Shown here: piece by piece, positions 57,981 to 64,000 of the stretch | Position numbering within the stretch: position 1 is the first letter of the stretch | Layout of the letters: each line of letters starts with the position of its first letter | Source: Phaseolus vulgaris | Lineage: Eukaryota > Streptophyta > Magnoliopsida > Fabales > Fabaceae | Direction: 5' to 3' | Assembly (NCBI RefSeq): GCF_000499845.2 | Contig: NC_023758.2 | Coordinates: forward strand, 28,980,525-29,044,524 | Length of the DNA: 64,000 bases | Translations under genes and position numbers: made by a program | Notes under the pieces: generated by a model | What the model was told of the DNA's origin: nothing | The model's database searches: none | What the model saw: only the letters and a program-made list of their open reading frames with translations

Positions 57981-60900
57981 ACCTTTTTCTGGACTGGTAA
58001 TTCATATCCAATTACCAAAGAAAGAGTTTCACTATAAATTTTAGCAAAAAGACCTTTTTCCTAACCATTGTAATTATGATCTTTGACTCTCAGTGAGGCC
58101 TTAAAGTATCTTTACAAACTCTAACCTTTTAGGTAAACTACGAGAGTAATTCTGATTTGAAGACTTAATCACACCAAAGATTTCTTGCCCCTTTTCAAAA
58201 GATGTGTTATGTGAAAATTGATCCAAATTCTTCCCTACAAACTCAGCTTTGTTGTTAGCAAAAGCAACATTTTAGCGAGAAAATAGTAAAATAAAAAAAG
58301 TTAAGAGAGAAAAGAAGCGTGACCAATCACGTTCGGCATTGCTATTAGTAGTGTGTTTGTCGGTTTTCCCCAATCCCTTTCATACTTTATAGCAAATTTG
58401 TCTTTTTTCATACACTATTTCCATATCCTTTATTTTATGTCAAAAGGAAAGTGCATATAAGAAACAATCATGACAAGGAATGTTAAAACATAGAAGAAAT
58501 AAACTTAAAAAAAAGTAGCATATATTTGAAGACACCATCAAATAGCCCCTCATGCTGAACTACTTGCATGCAAAGTTTGGTCTTGAAAATTTGAGATGCA
58601 TTTGGCAGAAGCAATTTTAGGGAAGCTTCTCCTTGTTTTGGATCTCACAGGCTGAACAGGATTTGGCCTCCAAAAGTAAACCCATGCAAATTCGATTATT
58701 GGTGAGCAAGAAAGAGCTTATCCCAACGTTACTTGTTCATTGTATGGTTAGATGTAGAAACTAAGAATGTGCCCTTTTTGGGATTTACATAATAGAAAAT
58801 TAAGGAGCAGAGATTAAAGTAACAAATAACGGGAAGCACTCATGAGCACCACTTAAAAAGGGTTCTAAAAGTGTGCGCAAATTAAGGAATTCCTCAGTAT
58901 CCTCCAAAAGTGAGAGGAACGACCACTGGTCCAACCAAAAGACTAGAATTATTAGCAAGTGCATTGAAGAGGACCTCTGTTCATGCTCTATTTCTTATTC
59001 TCTATTTTCTCTCTTTCACACAGATTTAGGCTTCATGTTTTGCCTAAAGGCCAAAACCTCTTTCTCCACATCTTTTACAACTTTGAGACAACTCGTACCC
59101 ATCACCATCAACTAGAATTCAGTTATTATAGGATATGTTATAATAAAAACTATATAGGATAAATATATTCGTTTAAGATAAGGATCGAGATTGATGTCTT
59201 TAAATGCAAAGTTTTTACCTTCAAGTAAATGCTTAGGGTTAAGGAAAATGTTCGTTATCATATTAATTAATAATCCGTGGGTCCAATTATTGAATCCATG
59301 CAGCCACCTTATTCAAGTATAGTTAAGATGCAAACTTTTATTTCACAACCAAAAAGTATATATATGGAAAAGGAAGAGTTTGATTGGTTAAAATTTAATT
59401 ATTGTCTCTCTCTGGTCAATTTATTTTCATTTTTTTTAATGAATTTTTCGTTACTTTTCACCTTTTTGAATTTTGGATTCAGATAAAACCTGCAAAATGC
59501 AATTCAACGCTTAAGTGCGATTTCGATATTCAACACTCGATGTATTTAGTACTGAATGATGACTTACATGATTATTGAAATCTGTACCTATTTATATGAT
59601 TATTATGGGTCTATTGTTTTTTGACTGGATTAAAGATATGAATTGTAATTAAAAATGTATTATCTAGTGTTTGATCATTAATCTTATTAATCTTCTTTGA
59701 GTTTCATGGTGTCGGACTCGACCATAGAAGAGTTATGCATAAAATGTATTTTAATTTTTACTATCAACTTCAAACATCCCTTAGAAAAATGGTGATATGG
59801 AGATAGAAGAGCAAGAGAGGAAACATTTGGACTAGATGAGGAAGTTTGAAGGAAAAGATGGTGAAGAAATATTAATGAAATTAAGATGCATAGTTGTTTT
59901 TGTTTGGAAAAGATATAATAAGCTTACTTTTTTTGGCTGTGGCTAAGCTAGTTTGGGATGGGGTTGGCAAGCACACAGATCTAGGATCCCAAAAATCGCA
60001 TATCAATTCACCAACATAAATTCGTTGCTGACAGAATAGCATTCATGATTTGACGCACCATCTTATGATTTGTCTGTTTCTATTCTTCCTTCCTTTTCTT
60101 CATAAAAAGATAAAGTTCTTACACGTGCCACTCCTCACAACAAGCCAAACTAGATAACCCACAATCCATTTTCATTCTAAAGTTATATGGTACATGCAAG
60201 CAAACTCAGAAATCCACACTTCCTATAAAATAAAAAGTTGAAAGAAAATATACAATACATACAAATTCTAACTTCAATAACTCCTTCCAAGGATTTGAAA
60301 GTACTCGAAGATGTGTAGTTTCTTTAACTATTTATTTTAGTACATATTACAAATAGGGTTCAAAGATTTGAGTTTATTATTCCTGAAACAAGGCCTTCAT
60401 GTATTTCCTTTTCAAGGATTGGAAAAATATGCAATTACTCTCTCCCACACGTCGTGAGCATAGTCGTGCACCATAACTTTTGATCTTGGAAGTGCTTGTT
60501 TGGCATGGCAGCGTCATGATCCTACTTGCAAAACATAACTTTGCATATTGGAAGTACTTGTTTGGCACCATGGAAGCAAAACCCCACCAGCTAGTGCGCT
60601 GCATATGAGAGCACCACGGTAATTCCAGACAAGGTTTTCATTCATCCGCAATATGTTTCACAAATTATTTCAATTAGATCATTTGAGATCTTAGAATATT
60701 TGTTTCTTTTAATCCAAATTTTGATTTTTTTTTTCTAAAATGTCAAATTGAACGTGTTCTTAAGTTATAACATACATATAGTCATAGTTAGTGTAAAAGA
60801 TTTTACATTATCAATAAAGTAAAACCTACTTTTAGTGTAATATTAAGATAGTTATTAAAAGATTAACAAACTCATCATGCAGAAAACTTGTAATCAGATA

Positions 60901-61560
60901 ATTAGATGATAATGTAAACAAAAATTATCATTGAGTTAAACGATCTTTACCTATTCACGCATATGGGGTAAATGTATAAACGTGGAAAATGTATTGAAAA
61001 TTATATATCAACTTTAGATAAGAATAGATGAGGATGATCTTTATCTTATAAATCGTTTTTTTTAAAATGAAATTAGACTTAAATCATCTTTTAAGAATTG
61101 TACAGATTTTATCAAATTTGAATTGTGTCTTTTATCAAACTTTTCTAACTTGATAAATTAGTTGAAGAAGTTTTGAGCAAGTTATATGAGATATTTTTTG
61201 GAGAAAGAATTTTGGGAAAAGTACTGGAGCAAGAGTAAAGATTCCATAGAGTGTGAGGTTAGCGAATAAGGTGGCACATGCATTGGGTTTGGATAGAATT
61301 TAGAAAGCAGACATACCCCAAATAATGGCAAGTTAAGTAATAGGGAAGCACTTGCATGGCATTATCCATTGTCTGGATATCTAACCAGTAACGAGTTCAG
61401 GGCCCCAAACTTGTGCTTCTATAGCCTTATTAATACACCTAACAGCTCATGCAACCAAACAAACTGTACTATTCATTTTAACGCATTCGGTTGATTAGAC
61501 CCACCAACTGTGTATTATTAATTGGTGTTTTGAGAAGAAATAATTAAGGAAAATTATTAA
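57981..61560. other. Intergenic DNA downstream of the RING/VWA gene
   Basis: No gene supported. A degenerate direct repeat (CATAACTTTTGATCTTGGAAG and CATAACTTTGCATATTGGAAG) lies at 60470-60580 within a 75-codon frame of no recognised family. Confidence 0.5.
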
Positions 61561-61824
61561 TGGGTGGATAGTGTTTGGAAGGACGTGATTATTTGCATAG
61601 ATGAAAGTGAAAAGGGAAAGAAGAAGGACAGAAGAGAAGTGAAGTGGGTTCAGTTTGCCATCACCATCACCATCACCATCGCATCTATTCTTACCCAGAA
61701 AGCCTCTACCCGTCTGCTACCGCTTGTCCCTATTATCATTTCCATCTTTAACAAACAATTCTCTATTAATATTCTTTTTATCTATGCACAATATTATATT
61801 AAAAAATTCAAATCAAAATTACAA
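61561..61824 (-). other. Probable 3' UTR and flank of RING/VWA gene
   Basis: Noncoding sequence directly after the stop codon, with a short (CATCAC)n run at 61659-61682. Confidence 0.4.
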
Positions 61825-63986
61825 CTAAAATCTCGCATTCTCAAATCCATGCAAGTCGCTAACTCTGTTCATAGACTTCCTCATAATAGCAACTTTAGCC
61901 AGTCTCTCAGCGGCTCGCCAAGCCGAAGTCGGCGTCAGCGGCTCCACCTTTTCTTCGGCGCGACTGTTCCCACGCGTTGGCCTCTGTCTGCGCCGCTGAA
62001 GCTCCGCTTGCTCGGCTTCGAGCCAGCGCAGTAACTCCTCATCCGGCTTATTGCATTGAATTAGAAGGGCTCGAGCCGAGGAGAGCAGGTGATAAGCCCC
62101 AGAGAGATCGTTGTGTTCAGCGAGCCGGGTCGACTCGGCTACGGCTCTCGCGGTGACGTGGAGGTTTCGTAAGCGTTCGATCTTGGGGCAGGAGGATCGT
62201 ACGGTGTGGGGACGAGGAACGAGCATTGCCTGCTCAACGGGATTTAAAGACTCTCCAGTGAGGGGGTCCCGATAGGAGGATCGTACGGTAAGAACGTGGT
62301 GGGACCCAGCGGAGGCTGCAGGCACTTTCAGTTCCACTAACAATTCCCTCTCCTCCTCCGCGTAGAGATCCCCAATTCGGATCCAACCCGAACCGAGCGA
62401 AACGGGTCGACCCGCTAATGAGTACACGCCAGCGATCTCCACGGCGCGCGATCGCGATACCACCTCTAACTGAATCCTAACGTCCTGAGCAACCACGCTC
62501 AACAAACCACACAAGAATTTCGCGAACGCGTCGTCGGAGAGCGCGTGGTGAGACTCCCCCAAGCGCACCGCGTGGACAGGTACTTCGAGGTGCGAGAGGC
62601 GCGTGGTGGACACCAGCGAGGGTCTGTGAATACTGTTTCCGGCACGTGATTCGGGGATATCGGATAGGACGATGATGCTCGCGACGCCGTTCTTCTCGCG
62701 GCGGTCCTCTAGCACCTTTGCTGCCTTCTTGACGGCGTCGATCTTCACCGGAGTTCCTTCTCGGGACTGGTCGATTGCGGCGAGCGCGTCGACAATCCGA
62801 CGCGCTGATCTCTGGCCACCGCCGGTCATTCGCCGCAGCGGAAGCAACCGCTTGGATCCGGCGGAGAATGCGACGATTGAGAGACGATCGGTTGGGCGGA
62901 GCGATGAGATCATTTGTCGCATGGAGTTTTTCATTAGGCGGAGTTTGTTGCCGGACATGGCACCGCCTACGTCGAGCACGGCGACGAGATCAATTGGAGC
63001 GCGATGAGGCGGTTTCGGAGCGTGATGCGGCTTCAGCTTCAAAACGACGACGTAGGTCTCGTAGTTTCGGTTGGCAGCGACAATGGCTGCCTCCGGAAGC
63101 AATGATAGCTCGAGGTTCCTCCTTATTACCGGCGAGGAAGGTAAATTGGGAAGCGGCGTAACGCTGAAGCCTTGAAATTCGGTTTTGTTGTCTTCTTCCT
63201 CCTCGTTATCGGACTCGGGAATGGGGTTGAAGCGAGAGAGTGAAGTAGGAGACATGAGAGGTTCGTCATCGTTGTAAACTTTGAAGGTTTTCTTGTTGTT
63301 ATCGTCGTTGTGGTGGATGGAGAGCACCGGAAGTTCCTTCCAGCTAGTGCTGCAAACGGGGCACGTTAGGATCGGGTGCTTCTTCACTATGCAAGGGAAG
63401 TGGAACGTGTGAGAGCATTCCGCTGTGAAAATTGCAGTTCCCTGCCCACTCCTCACACTCTGCATACAGATTCCACATCGACTCTGCAAAAGAGAAAGCA
63501 TTGAAATTCAACCGTTAGCGGTGATTAACAAGGATAACATGATTCGTTGGGTTTATGAAACTAGATAAGAATAAAGGAATCGCGTTTGAGACGATAAAGC
63601 TAAAAAGAAGAAACCAAAGTCGGTATATGTATTTTGTTGCTTACTTTGGATAGGCGTAGAGTGGCTTTGAAAAGTGAGAAGCTGGATGGTGACTTGGGGG
63701 ATGAGGGATTTGAGTTATGGAACAACCTAGGGGTTTTGCATTGAAGTTTTGGGCTGTTAGGGACTGAACACGTGGTTCGACACCGGAGGGTAGGGGTGGG
63801 TGGTGGCTGAGATTCGCAGCGGGGAGTTGATGGGTTTGAGAAAAATCCGAACTTGGAAGAGCTTTTGGGAGTGTGATTGGTGTCGTTATTATTGTTCTGG
63901 TAATGTTGTTTGGTCTCAGTTAAGACTTTGGGTTCTCTATCTTTGGGGATGGATGTGCAGAAAGCTCTTCTCCACCCAGTAACCAT
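61825..63986 (-). CDS. RING-type E3 ubiquitin ligase with VWA domain (WAV3/WAVH group)
   Basis: Two exons, 63645-63986 and 61825-63483, joined in phase 0 (L-S-K / S-R-C), give 666 aa. The ATG at 63986 starts MVTGWRRAF, the usual N-terminus of this group. A Ser/Pro-rich leader (residues ~10-105) precedes a RING-H2 finger at ~117-160: CGIC, ECSHTFHFPC, CPVC. An acidic linker (SDNEEEEDN) is followed by a von Willebrand A domain at ~270-450 (APIDLVAVLDVGGAMSGNKL, DRLSIVAFS, LEDRREKNGVASIIVLSD) and a C-terminal helical region (~530-650) with WRAAERLAKVAIM. Known for the family: WAV3-type ligases act in root gravitropism and wavy growth. The metal-site motif D-x-S-x-S reads D-V-G-G-A here. The exon is much more GC-rich than the flanks. 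Promoter and 5' UTR lie beyond the right edge. Confidence 0.9.
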
Positions 63987-64000
63987 CCTCACACTCCTCT

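Noticed and set aside
60377..60604. 75-codon minus-strand frame
   Set aside because: Contains a degenerate direct repeat, no known domain, and no flanking exons.
61564..62034. 156-codon plus-strand frame
   Set aside because: Runs antisense into the end of the RING/VWA gene; no domain seen.
62672..63161. Arg-rich plus-strand frames
   Set aside because: Antisense shadows of the GC-rich VWA exon.

Overview
The window is AT-rich, intron-bearing plant nuclear DNA. It carries retrotransposons primed by initiator-Met tRNA and genes of typical plant families. A dicot, probably a legume, is an inference from the overall feel of the repeats and genes; nothing here proves the species. I found no bacterial operon, CRISPR array, rRNA or tRNA gene.

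Four host protein-coding genes are supported, all on the minus strand. (1) 1-9788: the 5' part of a starch-synthase-5-like gene, eight complete coding exons plus the first 11 bases of a ninth at the window edge. (2) 11964-16582: a complete nine-coding-exon SPT2 chromatin-protein gene (470 aa). (3) 30918-36703: a complete twelve-exon ATP-type phosphoenolpyruvate carboxykinase gene (665 aa). (4) 61825-63986: a two-exon RING plus VWA ubiquitin-ligase gene of the WAV3 group (666 aa). Exon boundaries were worked out by hand from GT/AG sites, and the reading phase closes across every junction.

The rest is mostly mobile DNA and low-complexity DNA. An intact Ty1/copia element with two 244-bp LTRs that read identical (1521-6679, TSD AATTT) sits antisense in an intron of the starch synthase gene. 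A second, older copia element (25756-29264, TSD ATAAT) has lost most of its reverse transcriptase and carries an exact 219-bp tandem duplication in gag. A third copia relic lies at 45260-48130. A probable solo LTR (50581-52267) sits inside a 2-3 kb AAT-type repeat field that contains two different higher-order arrays. Several small elements have visible target duplications: two Mutator-like MITEs with 9-bp TSDs (17306-17791 and 57178-57546), a 5'-truncated LINE tail with a 14-bp TSD (53819-53943), and a CACTA-like foldback element (about 54172-54500).

The four genes are not an operon and have no evident common regulation. Two (SS5, granule initiation in plastids; PEPCK, cytosolic gluconeogenesis) touch carbohydrate metabolism, but that is probably coincidence. 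I see no clear new biological system. The most unusual structural signal is a family of Mutator-like MITEs whose interiors are arrays of short GGATT-N4-AATCC-type palindromes, present about 40 kb apart, one copy just upstream of SPT2.
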